From positions 2,789,501-2,853,500 of the forward strand of contig NZ_CP058349.1 of NCBI RefSeq assembly GCF_013395055.1: a DNA stretch of 64,000 bases. Direction: 5' to 3'. The notes beneath the pieces are model-generated. The model did no database searches. It was not told where the DNA came from and saw only the letters and a list, made by a program, of their open reading frames with translations. Position numbers and translations under genes: made by a program. Numbering within the stretch: the first letter of the stretch is position 1; the number at the start of each line of letters is the position of its first letter. Below, in pieces: positions 9,264 through 17,679 of the stretch. The DNA is from Pseudomonas sp. ABC1. GTDB taxonomy: Bacteria; Pseudomonadota; Gammaproteobacteria; Pseudomonadales; Pseudomonadaceae.

Positions 9264-9665
9264 ATGAACGAGCCCTTCGCGATCCGTCAGCCTTGCCCGC
9301 CAGGTGCCTGTACCTGTGAGCGCGAACGCTTGCAGGATGCGCCCGAAGGCGACCTGCGCATCCTGCGCCTGACGCGTGAAGAAGAGCGGCGCCTGGTCGA
9401 GCGCCTGGAGAATATCGACAGCCTGGCCGACCTCGAACACATGCAGCGGCGCCTGTTCGAGCAATTGGGCATTCGCCTGGAGATCGCGCCGGGTTTTGGC
9501 GAAGTGCGCAGCATGCGCGGTATCGCCATCGAGATGAACGAACTGCCCGGATTGTGCCGCCGTACCCGCCAGGCGATCCCGGCAGCGATCCGTCGGGGTC
9601 TGGCCAAGCGCCCTGAAATCGCCTGGCGCCTGCTGGATGCCAACGACCTGCTGCGCAATACCTAG
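9264..9665 (+). CDS. conserved hypothetical protein with N-terminal Cys cluster
   Basis: 133-residue soluble protein that I do not recognise as a named family. Its N-terminus has three cysteines, C11-x4-C16-x-C18 (QPCPPGACTCERE), that could bind a metal. The middle is charged and helical (LTREEERRLVERLENIDSLADLEHMQRRL), and the end is Arg-rich. Codon use and GC match the neighbours, and it lies 25 bp after the DUF502 gene, so a real gene is likely. No clear ribosome-binding site precedes the ATG, which suggests translational coupling to the upstream gene. Confidence 0.75.
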   Translation: MNEPFAIRQPCPPGACTCERERLQDAPEGDLRILRLTREEERRLVERLENIDSLADLEHMQRRLFEQLGIRLEIAPGFGEVRSMRGIAIEMNELPGLCRRTRQAIPAAIRRGLAKRPEIAWRLLDANDLLRNT

Positions 9666-9756
9666 GCGATTTCGTCTATCCCCATCGTTCGCGTCGATGA
9701 TTGACCGGCTTCTTGCCCGGTATTCCGTTTGCTATTCCGACTCCGCAATCCCGCTT

Positions 9757-9774
9757 CGTTCGGAAATCCGAACG
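9757..9774. promoter_or_regulatory. AauR-type operator upstream of aatJ
   Basis: Perfect inverted repeat CGTTCGGA-AA-TCCGAACG. It contains TTCGG-N4-CCGAA (9759-9772), the motif I recall being reported for AauR in Pseudomonas putida. It lies about 75-90 bp upstream of the sigma-54 promoter, the normal place for an enhancer bound by an NtrC-class activator, and aauR itself is encoded downstream in this window. Confidence 0.85.
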
Positions 9775-9848
9775 ATATCCGGTGCTGACGTTCTCATTTC
9801 TACGGCCCGCATGGCGGCGTTGAGGCGTCCGTGCGCTTTCCGGGCAAG

Positions 9849-9864
9849 TGGCATGGATCCTGCT
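9849..9864 (+). promoter_or_regulatory. sigma-54 (-24/-12) promoter of aatJ
   Basis: TGGCATGGATCCTGCT has GG-N10-GC spacing and fits the consensus TGGCACG-N4-TTGCW with two changes. It sits 77 bp upstream of the aatJ ATG and downstream of the AauR-type operator. Confidence 0.82.
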
Positions 9865-9940
9865 AAATTCAAAGTCAGGAGCAGGCGCTGCGAGTGCCTG
9901 GATTCGATGCGCCGTATAACAAAAACATGAGGATTTCTTT

Positions 9941-10849
9941 ATGCGAACCCTACCGAAACTACTGAGCGTCGCCGTTACCGCAGCCCTGTTCGCGACACCC
10001 GTACTGGCTGCCGAACTGACTGGCACCCTGAAGAAGATCAAGGACAGCGGTACCATCACCCTCGGGCATCGCGACTCATCCATTCCGTTTTCCTACTATG
10101 GCGACAACTCGCGCCAGCCCATCGGTTATGCCCATGACCTGCAACTGAAAGTGGTCGAGGCGCTGAAGAAAGAGCTGGAACTGCCCGACCTCAAGGTGCG
10201 CTACAACCTGGTGACGTCGCAGACACGCATCCCGCTGGTGCAGAACGGCACCGTGGACCTGGAGTGCGGCTCCACCACCAACAACCTGGAGCGTCAGCGC
10301 CAGGTGGCGTTCTCGGTGGGCTTCTTCGAGGTGGGTACGCGCCTGCTGGCCCGCAAGACTTCCGGCATCAACGACTTCGAAGACCTGGCCGGCAAGAACG
10401 TGGTGACCACCGCTGGCACCACCTCCGAGCGCCTGATCAAATCGATGAACGCCGAGAAGAAAATGCGCATGAACGTCATCTCGGCCAAGGACCATGGCGA
10501 GTCCTTCCTGATGCTCGAGTCCAACCGCGCCGTGGCCTTCATGATGGACGACGTGCTGCTGGCCGGAGAAATGGCCAAGGCCAAGAAGCCCGACGACTGG
10601 CACCTGGTCGGCACGCCGCAGTCCTATGAAATCTATGGCTGCATGCTGCGCAAGGGTGACGAGCCGTTCAAGAAAGTGGTCGACCAGGCGCTGAGCGAGA
10701 CCTTCGCCTCCGGTGAGGTCAATGCGCTCTACGACAAGTGGTTCCTGCAACCGGTCCCACCGAAGAACCTCAACCTGAACTTCCCCATGAGCGACGAACT
10801 CAAGCAACTGATCGCCAAGCCCACCGACAAGTCGGCCGAGGAGCTTTGA
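9941..10849 (+). CDS. aatJ: glutamate/aspartate ABC transporter, periplasmic binding protein AatJ
   Basis: 302-residue solute-binding protein of the GltI/AatJ type that captures acidic amino acids in the periplasm. A Sec signal peptide covers about residues 1-23 (MRTLPKLLSVAVTAALFATPVLA-AE). Family blocks follow: GTITLGHRDSSIPFSYY, NGTVDLECGSTTNN and VVTTAGTTSERLI. It is the first gene of the Aat locus and is separated from aatQ by about 160 bp containing a long hairpin, which may allow more binding protein than permease to be made. Control by AauR and RpoN is inferred from the upstream sites. Confidence 0.96.
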   Translation: MRTLPKLLSVAVTAALFATPVLAAELTGTLKKIKDSGTITLGHRDSSIPFSYYGDNSRQPIGYAHDLQLKVVEALKKELELPDLKVRYNLVTSQTRIPLVQNGTVDLECGSTTNNLERQRQVAFSVGFFEVGTRLLARKTSGINDFEDLAGKNVVTTAGTTSERLIKSMNAEKKMRMNVISAKDHGESFLMLESNRAVAFMMDDVLLAGEMAKAKKPDDWHLVGTPQSYEIYGCMLRKGDEPFKKVVDQALSETFASGEVNALYDKWFLQPVPPKNLNLNFPMSDELKQLIAKPTDKSAEEL

Positions 10850-10890
10850 GGCGGCAGCCTGAGTAATACCTGTCGGTCAAGGCTGTACAC

Positions 10891-10926
10891 CTCCAGCCCT
10901 CTCCCGTTCACGGGAGAGGGCTGGAG
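10891..10926 (+). promoter_or_regulatory. 16-bp perfect hairpin between aatJ and aatQ
   Basis: CTCCAGCCCTCTCCCG and its exact complement flank a TTCA loop. There is no U-run on the + strand, so a transcript-stabilising or attenuating structure is more likely than a full terminator. Such hairpins after binding-protein genes raise the binding protein to permease ratio. Confidence 0.7.
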
Positions 10927-11008
10927 GTCAGGGCGGGTTTTGTCCGCGAGTGAGTGTGTATCCGCTTCGCGGCTCTGGGCCGCATGATTTTCATCCGGGG
11001 GAGTATCC

Positions 11009-11755
11009 ATGGACTACAACTGGGACTGGAGTATCTACTTCAAGTCCACTGGGATCGGCAGCGAAATCTACCTGGACTGGTTCATCACCGGCCTGGGCTG
11101 GACCATCGCCATCGCCCTGGTCGGCTGGCTGATCGCATTGGCACTGGGCTCGTTGCTCGGGGTCATGCGCACGCTGCCGAACCGCTGGCTTTCCGGCATC
11201 GCCACCGCCTATGTGGAGGTCTTCCGCAACGTACCGCTGCTGGTGCAGTTGTTCCTCTGGTACTTCCTGGTGCCCGACCTGCTGCCCGAGCCACTGGAAC
11301 TCTGGTTCAAGCAGGACCTCAATCCGGCCACCTCGGCCTACCTCAGCGTGGTGGTCTGCCTCGGGCTGTTCACTGCCGCACGGGTCTGCGAGCAGGTGCG
11401 CACCGGTATCGAAGCGCTGCCCAAGGGGCAGGCCGCCGCAGCCTACGCGATGGGTTTCCGCTTGCCGCAGATCTACTGCCATGTGCTGCTGCCACAGGCG
11501 TTCCGCATCATCATTCCGCCGCTGACCAGTGAGTTCCTCAACATCTTCAAGAACTCCTCGGTGGCGTCGCTGATCGGCCTGATGGAACTGCTGGCGCAAA
11601 CCAAGCAGACCGCCGAGTTCTCCGCCAACCTGTTCGAGGCCTTCACCCTGGCCACGCTGATCTACTTCGTCCTGAACATGAGCCTGATGCTGCTGATGCG
11701 CCTGGTCGAGAAGAAAGTGGCGGTGCCCGGCCTGATTTCCGTGGGAGGCAAATGA
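11009..11755 (+). CDS. aatQ: glutamate/aspartate ABC transporter permease AatQ
   Basis: 248-residue GltJ-type inner-membrane permease with several hydrophobic helices. The polar amino-acid permease signature EALPKGQAAAAYAMGF is the EAA loop that contacts the ATPase AatP. A GGGGGAG ribosome-binding site precedes the ATG. Its stop codon overlaps the start of aatM, showing translational coupling within aatQMP. Confidence 0.95.
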   Translation: MDYNWDWSIYFKSTGIGSEIYLDWFITGLGWTIAIALVGWLIALALGSLLGVMRTLPNRWLSGIATAYVEVFRNVPLLVQLFLWYFLVPDLLPEPLELWFKQDLNPATSAYLSVVVCLGLFTAARVCEQVRTGIEALPKGQAAAAYAMGFRLPQIYCHVLLPQAFRIIIPPLTSEFLNIFKNSSVASLIGLMELLAQTKQTAEFSANLFEAFTLATLIYFVLNMSLMLLMRLVEKKVAVPGLISVGGK

Positions 11756-12420
11756 TGGACTTCAGTCAGATCATTCCCGCCTTGCCCGGCCTCTGGGACG
11801 GCATGGCGATGACCCTCGAGCTGATGGTCATGGGGGTTCTCGGTGGTGTGGCGCTGGGCACCGTGCTGGCGCTGATGCGGCTGTCTTCCAGTCGCCTGCT
11901 GTCGAACCTGGCCGCGCTCTACGTCAACTACTTCCGTTCCATCCCGCTGCTGCTGGTGATCACCTGGTTCTACTTCGCGGTGCCTTTCGTGCTGCGCGCC
12001 ATCACCGGCGAGGACACGCCGATCGGTGCGTTCACCTCGTGCCTGGTGGCGTTCGTCATGTTCGAGGCGGCGTACTTCTGCGAGATCGTGCGGGCCGGCA
12101 TCCAGTCGATCCCCAAGGGGCAGATGGGCGCGGCGCAGGCATTGGGCATGACTTATGCCCAGACCATGCGCCTGGTCATCCTGCCGCAGGCGTTCCGCAA
12201 GATGACGCCGCTGCTGCTGCAGCAGAGCATCATCCTGTTCCAGGACACCTCGCTGGTCTACACCGTCGGCCTGATGGACTTCCTCAATGCCGCGCGCTCG
12301 CGGGGCGACATCATCGGCCAGCCCCATGAGTTCCTGATTTTCGCCGGCCTCGTGTATTTCACCATCAGCTTCGCCGCCTCGCGCCTGGTGAAGCTCCTGC
12401 AGAAAAGGTTAGCCGTATGA
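11752..12420 (+). CDS. aatM: glutamate/aspartate ABC transporter permease AatM
   Basis: 222-residue GltK-type permease that pairs with AatQ to form the membrane channel. The EAA loop SIPKGQMGAAQALGM is present. Two adjacent ATGs (11752 and 11755) follow GGAGG; the second has better spacing, so the protein may start one residue later. The gene overlaps aatQ at its start and aatP at its end (ATGA). Confidence 0.95.
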   Translation: MMDFSQIIPALPGLWDGMAMTLELMVMGVLGGVALGTVLALMRLSSSRLLSNLAALYVNYFRSIPLLLVITWFYFAVPFVLRAITGEDTPIGAFTSCLVAFVMFEAAYFCEIVRAGIQSIPKGQMGAAQALGMTYAQTMRLVILPQAFRKMTPLLLQQSIILFQDTSLVYTVGLMDFLNAARSRGDIIGQPHEFLIFAGLVYFTISFAASRLVKLLQKRLAV

Positions 12421-13151
12421 TTTCTATCGAAGGCGTCAACAAGTGGTATGGCGAGTTCCAGGTGCTGACCGATTGCAGCACCCGGGTGGCCAAGGGCGAG
12501 GTGGTGGTGGTCTGTGGCCCGTCCGGTTCGGGCAAGTCCACCCTGATCAAGTGCGTCAACGCGCTGGAGCCGTTCCAGCAGGGCGATATCGTCGTCGACG
12601 GCACCTCCATCGCCGACAAGAAGACCAACCTGCCGAAGCTGCGCTCGCGGGTCGGCATGGTGTTCCAGCATTTCGAGCTGTTCCCGCACCTGACCATCAC
12701 CGAGAACCTGACCATCGCCCAGATCAAGGTGCTGGGCCGCAGCAAGGCCGAGGCCACCGAAAAGGGCCTGGCACTGCTTGAGCGTGTGGGCCTCAAGGAA
12801 CATGCGCACAAGCATCCCGGCCAGTTGTCCGGCGGCCAGCAGCAACGCGTGGCGATCGCCCGCGCGCTGGCGATGGACCCGGTGGTGATGCTGTTCGACG
12901 AGCCGACCTCGGCGCTCGACCCGGAGATGGTCAACGAGGTGCTCGACGTGATGGTGCAACTGGCCCACGAAGGCATGACCATGATGTGCGTGACCCACGA
13001 GATGGGTTTCGCACGCAAGGTCGCCGACCGGGTGATCTTCATGGACGCCGGCAAGATCGTCGAAGACTGCGCGAAGGAAGCGTTCTTTGGCGATGTCTCG
13101 GCACGCTCCGACCGGGCCCAGCAGTTCCTGGCCAAGATCCTTCAGCACTGA
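12417..13151 (+). CDS. aatP: glutamate/aspartate ABC transporter ATPase AatP
   Basis: 244-residue ATP-binding subunit of the Aat importer, GltL type. Motifs in order are Walker A GPSGSGKST, the Q-loop region MVFQHFELFPHLT, signature LSGGQQQRVAIARAL, Walker B VVMLFDEPTSALDPE and the switch His in CVTHEMGFA. The start overlaps the aatM stop as ATGA. It is the last transporter gene; ansB follows after 80 bp. Confidence 0.97.
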   Translation: MISIEGVNKWYGEFQVLTDCSTRVAKGEVVVVCGPSGSGKSTLIKCVNALEPFQQGDIVVDGTSIADKKTNLPKLRSRVGMVFQHFELFPHLTITENLTIAQIKVLGRSKAEATEKGLALLERVGLKEHAHKHPGQLSGGQQQRVAIARALAMDPVVMLFDEPTSALDPEMVNEVLDVMVQLAHEGMTMMCVTHEMGFARKVADRVIFMDAGKIVEDCAKEAFFGDVSARSDRAQQFLAKILQH

Positions 13152-13198
13152 GGCTGTGCAGGGGCGCCGTGCGCCCCTTGTGCATGTCGCGTCATCCC

Positions 13199-13219
13199 GG
13201 TGCGCGAGGCGCACCCTAC
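13199..13219. repeat. half-copy of the GTAGGGTGCGCC repeat directly before the ansB ribosome-binding site
   Basis: GGTGCGCGAGGCGCACCCTAC differs by one base from the arms at 2292 and 23563. It ends immediately before the AGGAG of ansB. A degenerate left partner (GGGGCGCCGTGCGCCCC) lies at about 13161-13177. Confidence 0.7.
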
Positions 13220-13231
13220 AGGAGATATCCG

Positions 13232-14320
13232 ATGAAGATATTGCTGAACCGAATCGCCCCGCTGGGGCTGCTGCTGGTCCTGCTGATGCCGCAGGCCTCC
13301 CATGCACGTACGGCCGAGGTCGAGGCGAAGCAGGCCAGTGTGGTGATCCTCGCCACCGGCGGCACCATCGCTGGCGCCGGGGCCAGTGCCGCCAACAGCG
13401 CCACCTACCAGGCGGCCAAGGTGCCGGTGGACCAGTTGATCGCCGGTGTGCCGGAGTTGAAGGACCTGGCCAGGGTGCGTGGCGAACAGGTGTTCCAGGT
13501 TGCCTCGGAAAGCCTGACCAACGACAACCTGCTGCAACTCGCGCGGCACGTGGCCAAGCTGGCGAAGCAGTCGGACGTCGACGGCATCGTCATCACCCAT
13601 GGCACCGATACCCTGGAAGAGACTGCCTACTTCCTCAACCTGGTGATCCACAGCGACAAGCCGGTGGTGCTGGTCGGCTCCATGCGTCCGGGCACGGCGA
13701 TGTCGGCTGACGGCATGCTCAACCTGTATAACGCGGTGGCCGTGGCGCGCGATGCCAGTGCCCGGGGCAAGGGCGTGCTGGCGGTGATGAACGACGAAAT
13801 CCATTCCGGCCGCGATGTGAGCAAGGCCGTGAACATCCGCACCGAGGCCTTCAAGAGCCCCTGGGGCGCGCTGGGCATGGTGGTCGAGGGCAAGAGCTAC
13901 TGGTTCCGTGCGCCGGTCAAGCGGCACACCACGGATTCGGAGTTCGACATCGAGAAAATCGACAGCCTGCCTCGGGTGGACATCGCCTACGGCTACGGCA
14001 ACCTCGACGACACAGCCTATCGGGCCTTCGCCAAGGCGGGCGCGAAAGCGATCATCCATGCCGGCACCGGCAATGGTTCGGTGGCGGCGCCGGTGGTGCC
14101 GACGCTCAAGGCGCTGCGTGGCGAAGGCTTGCAGATCATCCGCTCGTCGCGGGTCAACCAGGGCGGTTTCGTGCTGCGCAACGCCGAGCAGCCCGACGAT
14201 GCCAACGACTGGGTCGTGGCCCATGACCTGAATCCGCAGAAGGCGCGTATCCTGGCGATGGTCGCGCTGACCGGCAAGCCGGACAGCCGCGAACTGCAGC
14301 GAATCTTCTGGGAATACTGA
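13232..14320 (+). CDS. ansB: periplasmic glutaminase-asparaginase
   Basis: 362 residues, matching the Pseudomonas glutaminase-asparaginase precursor length. It hydrolyses glutamine and asparagine to glutamate and aspartate. A signal peptide covers about residues 1-25 (ILLNRIAPLGLLLVLLMPQASHA). Both active-site threonine motifs are present: ILATGGTIAGAG and HGTDTLEETAYFL. The start is set by AGGAG at 13221-13225; the frame is open further upstream inside aatP, but that part is shadow. Placed between the Aat transporter and AauSR, it makes the acidic amino acids that Aat imports and AauSR senses. A gamma-glutamyltranspeptidase gene found here in some pseudomonads is absent. Confidence 0.95.
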   Translation: MKILLNRIAPLGLLLVLLMPQASHARTAEVEAKQASVVILATGGTIAGAGASAANSATYQAAKVPVDQLIAGVPELKDLARVRGEQVFQVASESLTNDNLLQLARHVAKLAKQSDVDGIVITHGTDTLEETAYFLNLVIHSDKPVVLVGSMRPGTAMSADGMLNLYNAVAVARDASARGKGVLAVMNDEIHSGRDVSKAVNIRTEAFKSPWGALGMVVEGKSYWFRAPVKRHTTDSEFDIEKIDSLPRVDIAYGYGNLDDTAYRAFAKAGAKAIIHAGTGNGSVAAPVVPTLKALRGEGLQIIRSSRVNQGGFVLRNAEQPDDANDWVVAHDLNPQKARILAMVALTGKPDSRELQRIFWEY

Positions 14321-14328
14321 TCGGGAAG

Positions 14329-14349
14329 GGCGCGCCCTGCGCGCCTTTT
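14329..14349 (+). terminator. likely terminator after ansB
   Basis: GGCGCG, a 5-nt loop (CCCTG), CGCGCC and then TTTT, starting 8 bp after the ansB stop and 5 bp before the aauS start. The stem is short, so readthrough into aauS is possible. Confidence 0.6.
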
Positions 14350-14354
14350 CGCCT

Positions 14355-16193
14355 ATGCGAGCACGAGCCATCCGCCATCTACTGCCGACCTTGTCGATCC
14401 TCATGCTGGTGCTGGCCTGCGGTTACGCCGGCTATCACCTCAGCGAGCGCACGGGCATCCGCGCCCTGGCCGAGAATGGCGAGCGCCAGCTCGAACTCAA
14501 TGCCCGCGCGGTAGAGAGCGAGATCACCAAATACACCTACCTGCCCAGCCTGCTCGAACTGGAAGCCAACGTCGGGCGGCTGCTGCGCATGCCCACCGGC
14601 TACCGGCGGCAGGTGGTCAACGAATACCTCGAAGGTCTCAACCTGCGCAGCGGTAGCCTGGCGGTCTATGTGCTGGACACCCAGGGCCGCGTGGTGGCGA
14701 CCAGCAACTGGGAGCAGGCCGACAGTTACCTGGGCGAAGACCTGTCGTTCCGTGCCTATTTCAAGGATGCCATGCAGGGGCGGCCGGGGCGCTTCTACGG
14801 CATCGGCAGTACCGTGGGCGAGCCGGGTTACTACCTGGCCCACGGCCTGCGCGACGGCGAGCGACTGATCGGCGTGGCGGTGGTCAAGGTCAAGCTCGAT
14901 GCCCTGGAAGAGCGCTGGGCGCGGGCGCGGCTGGAGGCCTACGTCAGCGACGAGAACGGCATCATCATCCTTTCCAGCAACCCGGCGCGGCGACTCAAGT
15001 CGTTGCGCCCGCTGGACGAGGCCACCCGCGAGCGACTGGCGCGCAGCCTGCAATACCACTGGTCGGCGCTGGAAGAGTTGCAGCCGCTGTCGAGCATGAC
15101 CCTGGGCGATGGTATCGAGCAGGTCAGTTTCGCCACCCATGCCCCGGACTACCATGAACCGGTCAGCTACCTGGCGCAGAGCCGGGCGCTGGTCGATACG
15201 CCCTGGCGCCTGACCCTGTTGACGCCGATGAACGACCTGCGCCGCGAAGCCCTGAGCCACGCCACCCTGGCATCGGTGGCCTGTGCCTTGCTGGCGTTCC
15301 TGCTGATCGCCTGGAACGAGCGGCGCAAGGTGCTCGCCACCCGGCTGGCGGCGCGGGAGGCGCTGCAACACGCGAATGACGAACTGGAGCGGCGCATCAC
15401 CGAACGCACCGCCGACCTGCGGGCCAGCAACGAACGTCTCAAGGGGCAGATTCGCGAGCGGCGGCAGACCGAAAGCAACCTGCGCAAGACCCAGGACGAA
15501 CTGGTGCAGGCCGGCAAGCTGGCGGTGATCGGGCAGATGTCCACCAGCATCGCCCACGAACTGAACCAGCCGCTGGCTGCCTTGCGTACGCTGTCGGCGA
15601 ACGCCGTGCGCTTCATGCAGCGCGGTGCCCATGACACCGCCAGTGCCAACCTGCAGGCGATCGGCGAACTGGTCGACCGCATGGGCAAGATCACCGCCAG
15701 CCTGCGCGCCTTCGCCCGGCGTTCCGACGACAAGGGCGAGGCCGAGCTGGAGAAGGCGCTGGATGCCGCCCTGTTCCTGTTGCATGCGCGCTTGCAGCGA
15801 TTGGATGTGCAGATCGAACGGCAGATCGAAAGCGACGGCGGCACTCGCCTGGGCATCGACCAGACCCGCCTGGAGCAGATCCTGGTCAACCTGATCGCCA
15901 ATGCCCTGGATGCTATGGGTGAGCAGCCCGAGCGGCGTCTGTGGCTGAGCGGCGCCGCCAGTGCCGGCCAGTACCGGCTGGAGGTGCGCGACAATGGCCC
16001 GGGTATTTCGCCGGAGTTGCGCATCCACCTGTTCGAGCCGTTCTTCACCACCAAGCCGGGCGAACAGGGCCTGGGCCTCGGCCTGACGCTGTCCGCCAGC
16101 CTGGCGGCGGCGGCCGGCGGCAGCCTGACGGTACGCCACCCGCCCGAAGGCGGCACCGCTTTCATTCTGTGCCTGAAAAGGATCGGAGCATGA
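14355..16193 (+). CDS. aauS: sensor histidine kinase AauS (DctB-like), acidic amino acid sensing
   Basis: 612-residue membrane kinase. Membrane helices lie at about residues 9-27 and 302-320 and enclose a periplasmic sensor domain of about 270 residues of the DctB/dCache kind (VYVLDTQGRVVATSNWEQADSYLGEDLSFRAYF). A cytoplasmic coiled coil leads to the H-box (IAHELNQPLAALR, phospho-acceptor H401). It is followed by the N-box NLIANALDAM and the G-boxes DNGPGIS and GLGLGLTLS. It phosphorylates AauR, whose gene overlaps the aauS stop. Ligand assignment to glutamate/aspartate rests on the neighbouring aat and ansB genes and on the known Pseudomonas Aau system. Confidence 0.93.
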   Translation: MRARAIRHLLPTLSILMLVLACGYAGYHLSERTGIRALAENGERQLELNARAVESEITKYTYLPSLLELEANVGRLLRMPTGYRRQVVNEYLEGLNLRSGSLAVYVLDTQGRVVATSNWEQADSYLGEDLSFRAYFKDAMQGRPGRFYGIGSTVGEPGYYLAHGLRDGERLIGVAVVKVKLDALEERWARARLEAYVSDENGIIILSSNPARRLKSLRPLDEATRERLARSLQYHWSALEELQPLSSMTLGDGIEQVSFATHAPDYHEPVSYLAQSRALVDTPWRLTLLTPMNDLRREALSHATLASVACALLAFLLIAWNERRKVLATRLAAREALQHANDELERRITERTADLRASNERLKGQIRERRQTESNLRKTQDELVQAGKLAVIGQMSTSIAHELNQPLAALRTLSANAVRFMQRGAHDTASANLQAIGELVDRMGKITASLRAFARRSDDKGEAELEKALDAALFLLHARLQRLDVQIERQIESDGGTRLGIDQTRLEQILVNLIANALDAMGEQPERRLWLSGAASAGQYRLEVRDNGPGISPELRIHLFEPFFTTKPGEQGLGLGLTLSASLAAAAGGSLTVRHPPEGGTAFILCLKRIGA

Positions 16194-17512
16194 GCCAGAC
16201 CCTGAGCGTCCTGATCGTCGAGGATGATGCCCATGTCCTGCTCGGCTGCCAGCAGGCGCTGGCGCTGGAGGATATTCCCAGCGTCGGTGTCGGTAGCGCG
16301 GAGGAAGCCTTGCAGCGTATCGGCGAGGACTTCGCCGGGATCGTCATCAGCGACATCCGCTTGCCGGGCATGGACGGCCTGGCCCTGCTGGCCCGCCTCA
16401 AGCAGCGCGATCCGGGCCTGCCGGTGGTGCTGATCACCGGCCATGGTGATATTTCCATGGCGGTCGCGGCGATGCGCGATGGCGCCTATGACTTCATGGA
16501 GAAGCCGTTTTCCCCCGAGCGACTGGTAGACGTCGCGCGCCGTGCCCTGGAGCAACGCTGTCTGGCCCGCGAAGTGTCGTCGCTGCGCCGGCAACTGGCC
16601 GGGCGCCAGGCCCTGGAGCAGCGGCTGATCGGACGTTCGCCGGCGATGCAGCAGCTGCGGGCGCTGATCGAGAACGTCGCCGACACCGACGCCAACGTGC
16701 TGATCGAAGGGGAGACTGGCACCGGCAAGGAGCTGGTCGCGCGCTGCCTGCACGACTTCAGTCGGCGCAATGACCGGCAGTTCGTCGCACTCAACTGCGG
16801 CGGCCTGCCGGAGAGCCTGTTCGAGAGCGAGGTGTTCGGCCACGAGGCGCATGCCTTCACCGGCGCGGGCAAGCGGCGGATCGGCAAGATCGAGCATGCC
16901 CATGGCGGCAGCCTGTTCCTCGACGAGATCGAGAGCATGCCCGTCGCCTTGCAGATCAAGCTGCTGCGCGTCCTGCAGGAGCACAGCCTGGAGCGGCTGG
17001 GGTCGAACCAGTCCATCGCGGTGGATTGCCGGGTGATCGCCGCGACCAAGTCCGACCTCGACGAGTTGGGCAAGACCGGGCAGTTCCGCAGCGACCTCTA
17101 TTACCGGCTCAACGTGGTCACCCTGGAGCTGCCGCCGCTGCGCGAGCGCCGCGAAGACATCACGCTGCTGTTCGAGCATTTCCTGCAACTGTCGGCGTTG
17201 CGCTTCGACCGTAGCCCGAGGGAGCTGGATCGCCATACCCTCGCCACGCTCATGGCCCATGACTGGCCCGGCAACGTGCGCGAGCTGCGTAACGTCGCCG
17301 AGCGTTTCGCCCTGGGGCTGCCGGTGTTCAAGAAGAGCGACCAGACCCCCGATGGCAATGGCCCGAGCTTCGCCGAGGCGGTGGAAGCCTTCGAGCGCAA
17401 CCTGCTCGGCGACACCCTGGAGCGCCATGGCGGCAACCTCAGCCAGGCGGCGCAGACGCTGGGCATGGCCAAGACGACGCTGTTCGACAAGGTGAAGAAG
17501 CTCGGCCTGTAG
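16190..17512 (+). CDS. aauR: sigma-54-dependent response regulator AauR
   Basis: 440-residue NtrC/DctD-class activator. The receiver domain has acidic pocket VEDD and phospho-acceptor D55 (ISDIRLPGMDG). The AAA+ domain has Walker A GETGTGKE (about 174-181), Walker B GGSLFLDEIE and arginine finger region FRSDLYYRL. A C-terminal Fis-type HTH follows (GNLSQAAQTLGMAKTTLFDKVKKLGL). The sigma-54 contact loop reads HAFTGA (221-226) instead of GAFTGA. The start ATG overlaps the aauS stop as ATGA. It should act at the inverted repeat and -24/-12 promoter upstream of aatJ. Confidence 0.95.
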   Translation: MSQTLSVLIVEDDAHVLLGCQQALALEDIPSVGVGSAEEALQRIGEDFAGIVISDIRLPGMDGLALLARLKQRDPGLPVVLITGHGDISMAVAAMRDGAYDFMEKPFSPERLVDVARRALEQRCLAREVSSLRRQLAGRQALEQRLIGRSPAMQQLRALIENVADTDANVLIEGETGTGKELVARCLHDFSRRNDRQFVALNCGGLPESLFESEVFGHEAHAFTGAGKRRIGKIEHAHGGSLFLDEIESMPVALQIKLLRVLQEHSLERLGSNQSIAVDCRVIAATKSDLDELGKTGQFRSDLYYRLNVVTLELPPLRERREDITLLFEHFLQLSALRFDRSPRELDRHTLATLMAHDWPGNVRELRNVAERFALGLPVFKKSDQTPDGNGPSFAEAVEAFERNLLGDTLERHGGNLSQAAQTLGMAKTTLFDKVKKLGL

Positions 17513-17679
17513 CCGTAGATAGCCGCCCGATTCCGATAGCCTTTGCCGGCGCCAGACAGCGCGGCCAGCGGACGTTCTCCTAACCTCGCCTTGTCGGGCA
17601 ATCGCCTGGCGACTACCACCAGCATCGACCGACAGGGTTGTCGTGCTGCGGTCGGTGCGACACCAGGAGAACAACAATA

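Noticed and set aside
15167..17677. 836-codon minus-strand frame
   Set aside because: Antisense to aauS and aauR; no domain recognisable in the translation, while the plus strand has all kinase and activator motifs.
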